Shown one piece after another: positions 43,850-53,140 of a DNA stretch of 64,000 nucleotides (positions are counted from its first letter, which is position 1; the number at the start of each line of letters is the position of its first letter). The stretch is from Ramlibacter tataouinensis (lineage in GTDB: Bacteria > Pseudomonadota > Gammaproteobacteria > Burkholderiales > Burkholderiaceae_C), in contig DIZF01000066.1 in NCBI GenBank assembly GCA_002427815.1, forward strand, positions 35,003-99,002, in the 5' to 3' direction. A model generated the notes under the pieces. The model was not told the origin of the DNA and did not search any database. It saw only the letters and a program-made list of their open reading frames with translations. A program made the position numbers and the translations under genes.

Positions 43850-45358
43850 TCAGATCTCGAAGCGGATGCCCTGTGCCAGCGGCAGGCTCAATCCGTAGTT
43901 GATCGTGTTGGTGGCGCGGCGCATGTAGGCCTTCCAGGCGTCCGAGCCCGATTCGCGCCCGCCGCCGGTTTCCTTTTCGCCGCCGAACGCACCGCCGATT
44001 TCGGCGCCGCTGGTGCCGATGTTGACGTTGGCGATGCCGCAGTCCGAGCCGCGGGCGGAGGTGAACAGCTCGGCCTCGCGCAGGTCGCGGGTGAAGATGG
44101 CGGACGACAGGCCGTGGGCCACGGCGTTGTTCATCGCCACCGCGTCTTCGAATTGGTCATAAGGCGTCACGTACAGGATGGGCGCGAAAGTCTCGTGCAG
44201 CATCGGGCCGGCCTGTTCCTCCATTTCGACGATCGCGGGCCGCACGTAATGCGCGGCAGCGGCACCCGGTTCGCGGTTGCCGAAGTGGACCGTGGCGCCG
44301 AGCGAGCGCGCCGCGGACAGTGCCGCCTGCATCGTGTCAAAGGCACGGGCATCGATCAGCGGGCCGACCAGCGTTCCGTCCTTGAGCGGATCGCCGACCG
44401 GCAGCCGCCCGAACACCGCAACCAGGCGCTCCACCAATTGGGCATAGATAGCGCGTTGCACGATAAGCCTTCGCAGGCTGGTGCAACGCTGGCCGGCGGT
44501 TCCGGCGGCGGCGAAGGCGGCACCGCGTACCACCAGTTCCAGGTCGGCCGAGGGGCAGACGATGGCGGCGTTGTTGCCGCCCAGTTCGAGCAGCGAGCGC
44601 TTGAAGAGCGACGCGCAGGCGACGCCCACGTTCTTGCCCATGGCGGTGGAGCCGGTGGCGCTGACCAGCTTCACGTGGGGGTGCGCCACCAGCGCTTCGC
44701 CGGTTGCGCGGTCGCCGATCAGGACTTCGCTGAGGCCGCTGTCGAATCCGTTGTCACGGGCGGCGCGCTGCAGCAGGCCGTTGAGCGCCAGCGCGCTCAA
44801 TGGTGTCTTTTCCGACGGCTTCCAGGCCAGCGTATTGCCGCACACCAGCGCCAGCGCAGCGTTCCAGGCGAACACCGCCATCGGGAAGTTGAAGGCCGAG
44901 ATCACGCCCACCACGCCCAGCGGATGCCAGGTCTCCAGCAGCTTGTGGTCCGGCCGCTCGCTGGCGATCGTGAGGCCGTAGAGCTGGCGCGACAGGCCGA
45001 CCGCGAATTCGCAGATGTCGATCACCTCCTGCACTTCGCCCAGGCCTTCCTGCAGGATCTTGCCGGTCTCCAGCGAAATCAGCCTCGCCAGATCGCCCTT
45101 GTGGCTGCGCACCAGCTCGCCAAAGGCGCGCACCAATTCACCGCGCCGTGGCGCAGGGACGTCGCGCCAGGCCAGGAACTGTTCGTGCGCCCGCTTCAGC
45201 GCGGCACCGGCGGCGGCCGGACTGCTCGCCGCCACCCGGGCGAGCAGGCTGCCGTCGATGGGCGTGTGAACTTCCAGGCCCGCTTGGGCGGTGCTGCGCA
45301 AGTCGGGCGCGAGGCCGAGGGCTTGAAAGACTGATGTGGTGTCGTTGGCGTAGGTCAT
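43850..45358 (-). CDS. ALDH7-family aldehyde dehydrogenase (aminoadipate-semialdehyde dehydrogenase-like)
   Basis: 502-residue NAD(P)-dependent dehydrogenase. VGVISAFNFPMAVFAWNAALALVCGNTLAWKPSEKTPLSA, LELGGNNAAIV (general base Glu) and catalytic Cys292 in GTAGQRCTSLRR are intact. The ending IGGAFGGEKETGGGRESGSDAWKAYMRRATNTINY is characteristic of the ALDH7/AmaB group, which oxidises 2-aminoadipate 6-semialdehyde in lysine and pipecolate catabolism. With the neighbouring amine dehydrogenase this suggests oxidation of a cyclic imine or semialdehyde product. Start ATG at 45358. Confidence 0.92.
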   Translation of the reverse strand: MTYANDTTSVFQALGLAPDLRSTAQAGLEVHTPIDGSLLARVAASSPAAAGAALKRAHEQFLAWRDVPAPRRGELVRAFGELVRSHKGDLARLISLETGKILQEGLGEVQEVIDICEFAVGLSRQLYGLTIASERPDHKLLETWHPLGVVGVISAFNFPMAVFAWNAALALVCGNTLAWKPSEKTPLSALALNGLLQRAARDNGFDSGLSEVLIGDRATGEALVAHPHVKLVSATGSTAMGKNVGVACASLFKRSLLELGGNNAAIVCPSADLELVVRGAAFAAAGTAGQRCTSLRRLIVQRAIYAQLVERLVAVFGRLPVGDPLKDGTLVGPLIDARAFDTMQAALSAARSLGATVHFGNREPGAAAAHYVRPAIVEMEEQAGPMLHETFAPILYVTPYDQFEDAVAMNNAVAHGLSSAIFTRDLREAELFTSARGSDCGIANVNIGTSGAEIGGAFGGEKETGGGRESGSDAWKAYMRRATNTINYGLSLPLAQGIRFEI

Positions 45359-45430
45359 GGCGAGGTCCGTTCGAGAGGAGATTGTCGCGCGGTGCCGAGC
45401 GGATCGGGTCGACGCCGGCGACAGGCAGCC

Positions 45431-46498
45431 TTAGCGCTCGACGGTCTTGTTCCAGCGTGCGTTCCAGGCCGGGCGGTTTTCGTTGATCGAATCCCAGTCG
45501 ACGGTCTTGGCGGTCTTCATGTACTCGTTCATCTGGTTCACCAGCGCCGCGGCTTCACCGGTGGCCTTGGTCTTGGGATTGGACGGGATCTGGTCGCCAT
45601 GTTGCAGGGCGAGCGCCTGGGCTTCCGGCGACAGCAGGTACTGCGCCAGCTTCTGGGCCAGCGCCGGCTCGCTGTTGCCGGCGATCACGCATTCGCCCAC
45701 CGTGAGCACGGCCGAGCCTTCCTTGGGCTGCACATACTCGACCGGCAGTCCCTTGCTCTTGAGCACGCCCACGGCCGTGGGGGTCAGCGGAAAGATCGCC
45801 GCCTCGCCGGTCTGGACCATTTCCGAAAGCTTGGCCGAGCTGGGGATGTACTCCAGCACGTTCGGGCCGATCGTGGTCGGCCAGGCCTTGAAGCCGGGCT
45901 CGACGTTCTTGTCGGTGCCGCCCTGGATGCGGTTGAAGAGCAGGAAGCCGTGCAGGCCGAAGGTCGACGACGACAGCGACTGGAATACGACCTTGCCCTT
46001 GAATTTGGGGTCCGCCAGATCCATCCAGGAGGTCGGGGCCGGCCAGCCTTTCTCGGTGAACATCTTCTTGTTGTAGGCCAGGCCGGTCATGCCCACGTTG
46101 ACGCCGGCGGCCATGTCGCCCTTGAAGCGCGCGGTCGGATACAGGTCATTGAGCGCCTGGCTGGGCTGCATCTTCTCGCACAGGCCCATGCCGATGGCGC
46201 GGTACATGATCCCGTCGTCCAGGAACATCACGTGCATCTGCGGCTTGTCCTTGGTGGCCTGCGCCTTGGCCAGGATGTCCGACGAGGTGCCGGGCACCAC
46301 CACCACCTTGGCACCATTGGCCTTTTCGAAGGGGCCGAACACGTACTCGGTATAGGTCTTCTCCATCGTGCCGCCGTTCATGCCGATGTAGAGCGTCCTG
46401 GTCTGGGCGATCGCCGGGGCCGCGCACAGCCAGGCGGCCGCGATGGCCAGCGATACCGCGCAGTCGCGGAAGGACGGGAAGCTTGGGGTTTGGGTCAT
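45431..46498 (-). CDS. ABC transporter substrate-binding protein (PotD-like)
   Basis: 355-residue periplasmic binding protein with signal peptide SFPSFRDCAVSLAIAAAWLCAAPAIAQ, then TRTLYIGMNGGTMEKTYTEYVFGPFEKANGAKVVVVPG. The PotD/Fbp-type fold is evident (GVNVGMTGLAYNKKMFTEKGWPAPTSWMDLADPKFKGKV). Located between the ALDH and FAD-oxidase genes. It would feed the permeases encoded at 49366-51055. The substrate is probably the amine or opine oxidised by the adjacent dehydrogenase. Confidence 0.9.
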   Translation of the reverse strand: MTQTPSFPSFRDCAVSLAIAAAWLCAAPAIAQTRTLYIGMNGGTMEKTYTEYVFGPFEKANGAKVVVVPGTSSDILAKAQATKDKPQMHVMFLDDGIMYRAIGMGLCEKMQPSQALNDLYPTARFKGDMAAGVNVGMTGLAYNKKMFTEKGWPAPTSWMDLADPKFKGKVVFQSLSSSTFGLHGFLLFNRIQGGTDKNVEPGFKAWPTTIGPNVLEYIPSSAKLSEMVQTGEAAIFPLTPTAVGVLKSKGLPVEYVQPKEGSAVLTVGECVIAGNSEPALAQKLAQYLLSPEAQALALQHGDQIPSNPKTKATGEAAALVNQMNEYMKTAKTVDWDSINENRPAWNARWNKTVER

Positions 46499-46507
46499 GG
46501 GAACTCC

Positions 46508-47671
46508 TCAGGGCTGGTGGGTTGCTGAAAGGGCCAGCCCGGCGGATGCCGTGCCGGTGCCGGGGGAAAAACGCGAAACGGAAAAGGCGTCGATAGCGGT
46601 GGCGCTCCTGCCATCGCGTACCAGGTCGGCCAGCACGGCGCCCACGGCGGGGCCGAGCTGGAAGCCGCCGCCGGCAAAGCCGAACGCGTGCCAGAGGCCG
46701 GGGGTGGTGGCGCTGGCGCCGATGACCGGGAGCCGGTCCGGCAGGTAGCCTTCGGTGCCGCTCCAGGTCCGGATGATGTGGGCGTTGCGCAGCGAGGGCA
46801 GCAGGGCGACGGCCTGCTGCATCAGGCTGGCCAGGCTGCTGCGCTCGACGCGGGCACGCAGGTTGTCCAGCGCCTGGCCCCGGCCGCCGCCGATGACGCA
46901 GTTGCCGCGCGCGACCTGGCGGGCATAGACGCCGCCGCCTTCGACGCCCAGGCTGAAGTCCATGAACGCGGGCAGCGCCTCGGTCACGGCCATCTGCGGG
47001 TGGCCCGACTCCATCGGCACGTGGTCGCCGAACTGCGCGGAGATGCTGCCGGCCCAGGCACCGGCGCAATTGAGCAGATGGGTGCTGCGCACTTCCAGCG
47101 CGTTGCCCGATCGCACCACGAAGCGGCGGCCATCGTGCCCGGTCTCGTCGACGCGGGTCTGCTCGCGCACATCGGCGCCCAGCCGCTGGGCCGCGCGCGC
47201 AAACGCCGGCGACACCAGCCGCGGGTTGGCCTGGCCGTCGTCGGGACACAGGGAGCCGCCGACCGCGGCGTGGCCCAGCCAGGGGCAGCGTTCATGCACG
47301 CTGCGAGCCGACAGCATTTCCAGGTTCATTCCGAAGCCGCGCGTGCTCTCGCGGTATTTTTCCAGCGCGGCCAGGTCGGCCTCGCTGCGCGCGATCTTGA
47401 GGTGGCCCGAACGCAGGTATTCGCCGTCGATGCCGATCAGCTGAGGCAGTTGCGCCCAGATGGCGTGGGCGCGCTGCGACAGCGGCAATTGGCTCGGCGG
47501 CCGGCCCTGGCGCCGCACGCCGCCATAGTTGACGCCGCTGGAGCGCGAACCGCATAGGTCGCGCTCGATCAGCACCACCGCGAGGCCCATGCGGCGCAGG
47601 AACAGCGCGGCCGAGGCGCCGACGATGCCGCCGCCGATGATCGCCACGTCGGTCGTGATGCGTTCGCTCAT
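46508..47671 (-). CDS. FAD-dependent oxidoreductase, small/beta subunit type (DAO family)
   Basis: 387-residue D-amino acid oxidase-fold flavoprotein similar to HcnC/OoxB catalytic subunits. The FAD motif VAIIGGGIVGASAALFLRRMGL is at the N-terminus, with GVNYGGVRRQGRPPSQLPLS next to it. Near the end are RTWSGTEGYLPDRLPVIG and HAFGFAGGGFQLGPAVG, which bind the flavin. Start is ATG at 47671, overlapping the next subunit's stop by 4 bases. It forms a three-subunit dehydrogenase with the next two genes and probably oxidises a secondary amine or opine-type bond. Confidence 0.9.
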   Translation of the reverse strand: MSERITTDVAIIGGGIVGASAALFLRRMGLAVVLIERDLCGSRSSGVNYGGVRRQGRPPSQLPLSQRAHAIWAQLPQLIGIDGEYLRSGHLKIARSEADLAALEKYRESTRGFGMNLEMLSARSVHERCPWLGHAAVGGSLCPDDGQANPRLVSPAFARAAQRLGADVREQTRVDETGHDGRRFVVRSGNALEVRSTHLLNCAGAWAGSISAQFGDHVPMESGHPQMAVTEALPAFMDFSLGVEGGGVYARQVARGNCVIGGGRGQALDNLRARVERSSLASLMQQAVALLPSLRNAHIIRTWSGTEGYLPDRLPVIGASATTPGLWHAFGFAGGGFQLGPAVGAVLADLVRDGRSATAIDAFSVSRFSPGTGTASAGLALSATHQP

Positions 47672-49050
47672 CCTGCATCCTTCGCGGTCGGCACGGCCGC
47701 CGAAAACGGCAGCGGCTTGATCGGCGCCTGCCCGCGCAGCCGGCCGACCTGGCCGGGCGCTTTGCCGCAGGCCTGGGCCAGGATCTCGGCGGCGGCCACG
47801 CCGCAGGTGCGGCCCTGGCAGCGGCCCATGCCGACGCGGGTGAGCGCCTTGAGCCGGTTCATCTCGACGGTGCCGGTCTCGCGCACGCACTGGCGCAACT
47901 GCCCCGCCGTGACTTCCTCGCAGCGGCAGATCACCAGGTCGTCGGTGGCCTGCGCGGCCCAATCCTGCGGGAACGGAAACGCGCGTTCCAGCCCGCTGCG
48001 AAACGCAGCGGTGTCCGACAGGCCTTCCTCCAGCTCCCCGGCGCGCGGTCCATCGATGGCTTCGCCCGCATCGGCCAGCAATGCCAGGGCGGCGAGCTCG
48101 CCGGCCCACTCGGCCGCGTCGGCGCCCATGATGCCCGCGCCGTCACCGGCCAGATAGACACCCGTCACGCTGGCTCGGCCCGCCGCGTCGCGCTCGGGCA
48201 AGGCCGCTCGCTGCATTTCGTCGTAACGGAAGCGGCAACCCAGCAGGTCAGCCAATTGGGTTTCCGAGCGCAGCCCGTAGCCGAAGGCGACGGCATCGCA
48301 GGCCAGTTCGTTCGACGAATCGCCACTGCGCCAGCGCATGGCGGCGACCTGATGGGTGCCGCTCGCCCGTTCGAGCTGCACGCCGTCATGGACCGGAATG
48401 CCGTGCAGGCGCAGCCAGGCCAGGTAATAAAGGCCTTTGCCGAACACCGCGCGATTGCGCAACAGCGCGGGCACCGCGGCCAGCTTGTCGGCGAAGCGGG
48501 CCGTGTCGAGCACGGCCGCGACCTGTGCGCCGGCCTTCGCATACTGGTAGGCCACCAGGTAGAGCAGGGGGCCTGTCCCCGCGAAAATCACGTGCTCGCC
48601 GATCGCGCACCCCTGGTATTTCAATGCAACCTGGGCCGCGCCCAGGGTGTAGACGCCGGGCAGGGTCCAGCCCGGAAAGGGCAGCACGCGGTCCGCCGCG
48701 CCGGTGGCCACGATCAGTTGGCTGTAGGGCACGCAGTCGATGCCGCCGCGGCACAGCAGGTCGAGCCGCCCGCCCTCGGCATTCCAGACCAGGGTCTCGG
48801 GCCGGTAATCGACCTGGTCCAGGATGCCGGCCATGGCCTGGTGCACGGATTCGGCACTGGCCGCCTCGAAGCCATACAGCACCTTCTTGGAGCGGCCGAA
48901 ATTGGCCGGCGGCTGCCGGTAGATCTGCCCGCCCCAGCGCGGCGCTTCGTCGATCACGACCGGACGCACGCCATGGCGGCACAGCGTCTGCGCCGCGCGC
49001 ACGCCGGCCGGGCCGGCGCCCACGATGACGGGTTGCAGGAGCGTTGTCAT
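47668..49050 (-). CDS. NAD(P)/FAD-dependent oxidoreductase with BFD-like 2Fe-2S domain (HcnB/OoxA-like)
   Basis: 460-residue subunit with two dinucleotide-binding motifs (PVIVGAGPAGVRAAQTLCRHGV at the N-terminus and CAIGEHVIFAGTGPLLYLVAYQYAKAG near residue 150). The C-terminal BFD-type Fe-S domain has VICRCEEVTAGQLRQCV and GMGRCQGRTCGVAAAEIL with four cysteines. In HcnABC, opine and hydroxyproline dehydrogenases this subunit relays electrons from the DAO-fold subunit. Both ends overlap neighbours by 4 bases, implying tight stoichiometry. Confidence 0.9.
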   Translation of the reverse strand: MTTLLQPVIVGAGPAGVRAAQTLCRHGVRPVVIDEAPRWGGQIYRQPPANFGRSKKVLYGFEAASAESVHQAMAGILDQVDYRPETLVWNAEGGRLDLLCRGGIDCVPYSQLIVATGAADRVLPFPGWTLPGVYTLGAAQVALKYQGCAIGEHVIFAGTGPLLYLVAYQYAKAGAQVAAVLDTARFADKLAAVPALLRNRAVFGKGLYYLAWLRLHGIPVHDGVQLERASGTHQVAAMRWRSGDSSNELACDAVAFGYGLRSETQLADLLGCRFRYDEMQRAALPERDAAGRASVTGVYLAGDGAGIMGADAAEWAGELAALALLADAGEAIDGPRAGELEEGLSDTAAFRSGLERAFPFPQDWAAQATDDLVICRCEEVTAGQLRQCVRETGTVEMNRLKALTRVGMGRCQGRTCGVAAAEILAQACGKAPGQVGRLRGQAPIKPLPFSAAVPTAKDAG

Positions 49051-49349
49051 GGCTGAGCCTGTGCGCCGGTGACCAGGCGCATGCCTTCCTCGATGAAGGT
49101 GCCGCAGGCGCGCAGGCGCTCGCCGGATTCGGTGGTCATCCAGCAGTCCTGGCAGGCGCCCATCAGGCAGAAGCCGGCGCGCGGCTCGCCGCTGAATTCG
49201 CTGCGGCGCAGTAGCGCTGCCTGCGTCAGGACGGCCGTGAGCACGGTGTCGCCGGCGAAGGCCGTGCGCGGCTGGCCGTCGAGTGTGAAGGCAACCGGCG
49301 CTCTATCGGTCTCGGCCAGTCGTTTCAGCAGCGCCATTGAGTATTCCAT
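49047..49349 (-). CDS. 2Fe-2S ferredoxin-like subunit (HcnA-like)
   Basis: 100-residue protein with the plant-type [2Fe-2S] ligands Cys61, Cys66, Cys69 (GFCLMGACQDCWM) and Cys82 (RLRACGT). VAFTLDGQPRTAFAGDTVLTAVL is the usual beta-sheet start. It corresponds to HcnA or the small gamma subunit of opine/hydroxyproline dehydrogenases. Start at ATG 49349, or 49337 (MALLKRL). The stop overlaps the flavoprotein start. Confidence 0.9.
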   Translation of the reverse strand: MEYSMALLKRLAETDRAPVAFTLDGQPRTAFAGDTVLTAVLTQAALLRRSEFSGEPRAGFCLMGACQDCWMTTESGERLRACGTFIEEGMRLVTGAQAQP

Positions 49350-49365
49350 TCGGTCGCAAACGGGT

Positions 49366-50160
49366 TCATCGGTGTCCCACCAGAATCTTGTCGAGGCCGT
49401 ACACGCGATCGAGCACCAGCATCGCGATCGCCGTGATGGCGACCATCAACGCCGAGACGGCTGCCATCAGCGGGTCGATCGACTCGGTCGCATACATGTA
49501 CATGCGCACCGGCAAGGTCACCGTCTGCGGCGCGGTGACGAAGATCGACATGGTCACCTCGTCGAAGCTGTTGATGAACGCCAGCAGCCAGCCGCCGGTG
49601 ACGCCCGGCAGGATCATCGGCAGCGTGACGCGCCGGAACACGGTGGCCTGGCTCGCGCCGAGCGACAGCGCGGCCTGCTCGGCGCTGCGATCCGTGCCCT
49701 CGACGGCTGCGACCACCAGCCGCAACACATAGGGTGTGATCACCACCACATGCGCGAGCGCGAGCCAGAAGAAGCTCCCGGTGGCGCCGATCAGCGAGAA
49801 CGTGTGCAACAGCGCGACACCGAGCACCAGGTGGGGAATGATCAGCGGCGACAGGAACAGCCCGTTGAGAAAGTCGCGCCCCGGAAAGGTGTGGCGTGCA
49901 ATGGCGATGCCGGCCGGCACCGCAATGACGGTGGACAGCGTGGCCGCACTCAAGGCCAGCCACAGGCTGTTCTTGAACGACTGCACGAAGTCGGGGTGGG
50001 CGAACACCGCCCTGAACCAGCGCAGGGACAGATGGGTGGTCGGGATGGTCAGCGTGTTTTCCGGCGTGAAGGCGACCACGCAGACCACCACCAGCGGGGC
50101 CAGCATGAAGGCGACCACCAGGGCGTTGAACAGCAGGGCGAGCGGACCGTTCCTGGACAT
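49366..50160 (-). CDS. ABC transporter permease (PotC-like)
   Basis: 264-residue inner-membrane permease. Six helices, starting with GPLALLFNALVVAFMLAPLVVVCVVAF. The EAA coupling loop is EQAALSLGASQATVFRRVTLPMILPG near residues 161-186. It sits between the second permease and the Fe-S subunit gene, spaced by 4 and 16 bases. It forms the channel with the PotB-like protein. Confidence 0.92.
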   Translation of the reverse strand: MSRNGPLALLFNALVVAFMLAPLVVVCVVAFTPENTLTIPTTHLSLRWFRAVFAHPDFVQSFKNSLWLALSAATLSTVIAVPAGIAIARHTFPGRDFLNGLFLSPLIIPHLVLGVALLHTFSLIGATGSFFWLALAHVVVITPYVLRLVVAAVEGTDRSAEQAALSLGASQATVFRRVTLPMILPGVTGGWLLAFINSFDEVTMSIFVTAPQTVTLPVRMYMYATESIDPLMAAVSALMVAITAIAMLVLDRVYGLDKILVGHR

Positions 50161-50164
50161 GGCC

Positions 50165-51055
50165 TTACCCCAACGACTTCTTGTACGAGCGCTCGACCAC
50201 GCGGTTGTAGCTGAGCATCACCACCAGGTTGGCGAGCAGCAAGGTCAGCGCGATCGCGGCTCCCAGCGGCCAGTTGAGCTCGTGCAGGTACTCGTCGTAC
50301 ACCACGGTGGCCACCATCTTCAGGCGCCGCCCGCCCAGCAGGCCGGGGATGGCGAAGGCGCTGGCACTCAGGCCGAACACGATCAGGCTGCCCGACAGGA
50401 TGCCGGGCAGCACCTGCGGCAGGATGATCCGGCGCAAGGTGGTGAAGTGCGAAGCGCGCAGCGACAGGGCGGCATCCTCGACACCCGGATCGAGCTTCTG
50501 CAGCGAAGTCCAGACCGGGATCACCATGAACGGCAGCATCACGTGGACCAGCGCGATGACGACTGCCGCTTCGGTGTAGAGAATACGCATGGGCGGCATG
50601 CCGAGCCAGCGGATGACGTGGTTGACCAGCCCCTGCGGGCCCAGCAGCATGCTCCAGCCGAAAGCCCGCACCACCACCGACACCAGCAGCGGCGCCAGCA
50701 CCACCAGCAGCAGGATCGAGCGCCAGGGCGCGCGCATGCGGCTGAGCACGTAGGCCTCGGGTGCGCCGACCACCACGCAGATCAGCGTCACCAGCCCCGA
50801 GATCCAGAACGTGCGCCAGAAAATGCCCAGGTAATAGTCGTCGGTGAACACCGCCGCGTAGTGCGAGAGCGTGAATGCGTTCTTCACGCCGGTCGCGTAA
50901 TCGAACACCTGGAACGACAGCACGGCCGTGAGGACCAGGGGCACCAGCAACAGGCAGGCGAACAGGACAAAGGCGGGCGCCGAAAGCAGCCAGGGCCCGC
51001 GCACCGTGCCCGGCGCGGCTGGGCCGGGAGTGACGAGGACAGCCGATCCGCTCAT
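50165..51055 (-). CDS. ABC transporter permease (PotB-like)
   Basis: 296-residue inner-membrane permease. WLLSAPAFVLFACLLLVPLVLTAVLSF is the first helix, then SILLLVVLAPLLVSVVVRAFGW. The coupling loop is EDAALSLRASHFTTLRRIILPQVLPG. ATG at 51055 overlaps the ATPase stop by 4 bases; the frame is open further upstream but inside the ATPase gene. Confidence 0.92.
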   Translation of the reverse strand: MSGSAVLVTPGPAAPGTVRGPWLLSAPAFVLFACLLLVPLVLTAVLSFQVFDYATGVKNAFTLSHYAAVFTDDYYLGIFWRTFWISGLVTLICVVVGAPEAYVLSRMRAPWRSILLLVVLAPLLVSVVVRAFGWSMLLGPQGLVNHVIRWLGMPPMRILYTEAAVVIALVHVMLPFMVIPVWTSLQKLDPGVEDAALSLRASHFTTLRRIILPQVLPGILSGSLIVFGLSASAFAIPGLLGGRRLKMVATVVYDEYLHELNWPLGAAIALTLLLANLVVMLSYNRVVERSYKKSLG

Positions 51056-52113
51056 GACACAGTGGCGCCGGGCAACAGGCGCACCATCGCCGCGGACCAG
51101 TCCAGGCCCACGGTCATGCCTTCTTCCGCCGGGGCCGCGCCGTCGTTGCTGCAGACCACCAGCAACTCGCCCAGGTCCGTGGCAACCCGGTACAGCCACT
51201 GGCTGCCCAGAAAGAAGCGCTCGCGCACGCTGCCTTCGAGCTGGCCCTGGTGCGGCGCGACCAGGCGAATCTTTTCCGGGCGCAGGCTCAGCACGACGGC
51301 CGCGCCGAGTGCCGCCCCCGGTGCCTCGACCCGCAGCGAGAACGCGCCCACCTGCACCGTGGCGGGCGTTCCGGTCGCAGTCACCCGGCCTTCGAGCAGG
51401 TTGGCCTTGCCCACGAAGCTGGAGATGAAGCGGGTCTGCGGATGCTCGTAGAGGCGGTGCGGGCGGTCGATCTGGGTCACGCGGCCGGCTTCCATCACCA
51501 CGACCCGGTCGCTGATGGACATCGCCTCGGTCTGGTCGTGCGTGACCATCACGGTGGTGGTGCCGACCTCGCGCTGGATCTGGCGCAGTTCGAACTGCAT
51601 TTCCTCGCGCAGTTTGGCGTCCAGGTTGGACAACGGTTCGTCCAGCAGCAGCACCGGCGGCTCTATCACCAGGGCACGCGCCAGGGCCACGCGCTGCCGC
51701 TGTCCGCCGGACAGCTCGCGCGGATAACGCGTCGCATGCGGCTCCAGGTGCACCAGTTCCAGCACGGCCTGCACCCGCTTGCTGCGCTCGGGCCTGGGCA
51801 CGTGCAGCATCTCCAGGCCGAAGCTCACGTTGTCGTGCACCGTCATGTGCGGGAACAGGGCGTAGCTCTGGAACACGATGCCCAGGCCGCGCGTGTTGGG
51901 CCTGGCGTGGGTGATGTCGCGGCCGTCGAGCGTGATGCGCCCGGCGCTGACCCCGACGAAGCCCGCGATCATCTGCAGCGTGGTGGTCTTGCCGCAACCG
52001 GAGGGCCCCAGCAGCGAAACGAATTCGCCCTTCTCGACCGAAAGGTTCATGTCGATCACTGCCGGCGTCCCGCCATAGGACTTGGCGATATCGGTCAGGG
52101 TCAGAAAGGACAT
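51052..52113 (-). CDS. ABC transporter ATP-binding protein (PotA-like)
   Basis: 353-residue ATPase. LLGPSGCGKTTTLQMIAG (Walker A), GLGIVFQSYALFPHMTVHDNVSFGLEM (Q-loop), LSGGQRQRVALARALV (signature), PVLLLDEPLSNLDAKLREEMQ (Walker B) and MVTHDQTEAMSISDRV (switch) are complete. A TOBE-type C-terminal domain spans about 270-350. I placed the start at ATG 52113 (MSFLTLTDIAKSYGG); an ATG at 52182 would add 23 residues with no family match. First gene of the minus-strand operon, divergent from IclR. Confidence 0.93.
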   Translation of the reverse strand: MSFLTLTDIAKSYGGTPAVIDMNLSVEKGEFVSLLGPSGCGKTTTLQMIAGFVGVSAGRITLDGRDITHARPNTRGLGIVFQSYALFPHMTVHDNVSFGLEMLHVPRPERSKRVQAVLELVHLEPHATRYPRELSGGQRQRVALARALVIEPPVLLLDEPLSNLDAKLREEMQFELRQIQREVGTTTVMVTHDQTEAMSISDRVVVMEAGRVTQIDRPHRLYEHPQTRFISSFVGKANLLEGRVTATGTPATVQVGAFSLRVEAPGAALGAAVVLSLRPEKIRLVAPHQGQLEGSVRERFFLGSQWLYRVATDLGELLVVCSNDGAAPAEEGMTVGLDWSAAMVRLLPGATVS

Positions 52114-52218
52114 GGCAACCTCGGGCAGGAAGGCGGCGATTCCCGCGATCGGAGGGTCGCGAAAGCGGTACGCGCTGAGCATTCATGCTAGGGCAACTAA
52201 AAAAGACAGGTCAACGGG

Positions 52219-52269
52219 TTATTCCGTACACAGAGATTTATTTCTTATTTATTCCGTTCAATGGAATAA
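52219..52269. promoter_or_regulatory. Divergent control region with IclR-type inverted repeat
   Basis: TTATTCC-GTTCAAT-GGAATAA (52249-52269) is a perfect 7-7-7 inverted repeat, and a half-site TTATTCCGT (52219-52227) lies 30 bases before it. The region is AT-rich and separates the importer operon from the IclR gene (ATG 52286), the place where an IclR-family protein would control both. Confidence 0.6.
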
Positions 52270-52285
52270 CATTAGAATTGTGTCA

Positions 52286-53140
52286 ATGAAAATTCCGGCA
52301 GCAGTGAAAACGGATATAGATGAAGCAGCCTCCAGCAGCGTCGGGCGGGCTTTTGCGATCATCCGGGCGCTGGCCGAGACACAGGCCAAAGGCGGGCGCG
52401 TGACCCAGCTGGCCAAGGCCACCGGCCTCACCCAGGCCACGACGCACCGACTGCTGCAGTCGCTGGCGGCCGAGCGCATCGTCGAACAGGACGCGCAGTC
52501 CAGGCTGTACCGGCTCTCCATCGATTTCTTTGCGCTGGCGGCGCGCGCCGGTGACTCGATGGATCTGCGCGCGTTGTGCCGTCCCTCCTTGCTGCGGCTG
52601 TGCGCCAGCCTGGGCGACACCATCTTCCTGCTGGTGCGCAGCGGTTTCGACGCCGTGTGCCTGGACCGCACCGAGGGCCCGTTTCCGATCCGTTCGTTCA
52701 CCGGCGACATCGGCGGGCGGGTGGCGCTGGGCGTCGGCCAGGGCGGCATGGCGATCCTGGCGCTGTTGGCCGAGGCCGAACGCGAGGAGGTGATCCGCTT
52801 CAACCTGCCGCGCGTGCGCGAGTTCGGCGTGCTGGACGAGGTCTACCTGCGCACTGAAATCGAAAACGTGCGCCAACTCGGCTATGCGGGCCGCAACACC
52901 GGTTTGCTCGAAGGCATGGCCGGCGTGGCGGTGCCTATCCTGGATCGCGAAGGCCGGGCGGTGGCGGCGCTCAGCGTGGGCACCATATCTTCCCGGCTCA
53001 GCCCGGACCGTCTGCCCACGGTGGTCGAATTGCTCAAGCGCGAAGCCGCCGCCATCGGTGCCCGTCTCAACCCGTTCGACGCCACCCTGCGCCGGCCGGC
53101 GCAAAGCCTGACGCCGCGAGACGGGCCGGCGGCTGACTGA
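52286..53140 (+). CDS. IclR-family transcriptional regulator
   Basis: 284-residue regulator with an N-terminal winged helix (GRVTQLAKATGLTQATTHRLLQSLAAERIVEQD, residues about 40-75) and an IclR effector domain (DTIFLLVRSGFDAVCLDRTEGPFPIRSF; GYAGRNTGLLEGMAGVAVPILDREG). It is divergent from the dehydrogenase/ABC operon and most likely its regulator. ATG at 52286 was chosen; a longer open frame begins within the ABC operon leader. A 7-7-7 inverted repeat lies 17 bases ahead. Confidence 0.92.
   Translation: MKIPAAVKTDIDEAASSSVGRAFAIIRALAETQAKGGRVTQLAKATGLTQATTHRLLQSLAAERIVEQDAQSRLYRLSIDFFALAARAGDSMDLRALCRPSLLRLCASLGDTIFLLVRSGFDAVCLDRTEGPFPIRSFTGDIGGRVALGVGQGGMAILALLAEAEREEVIRFNLPRVREFGVLDEVYLRTEIENVRQLGYAGRNTGLLEGMAGVAVPILDREGRAVAALSVGTISSRLSPDRLPTVVELLKREAAAIGARLNPFDATLRRPAQSLTPRDGPAAD

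Noticed and set aside
50165..52186. Extended 673-codon version of the PotB-like permease
   Set aside because: The first ~377 codons overlap the ATPase gene out of frame. The permease starts at ATG 51055, overlapping the ATPase stop.
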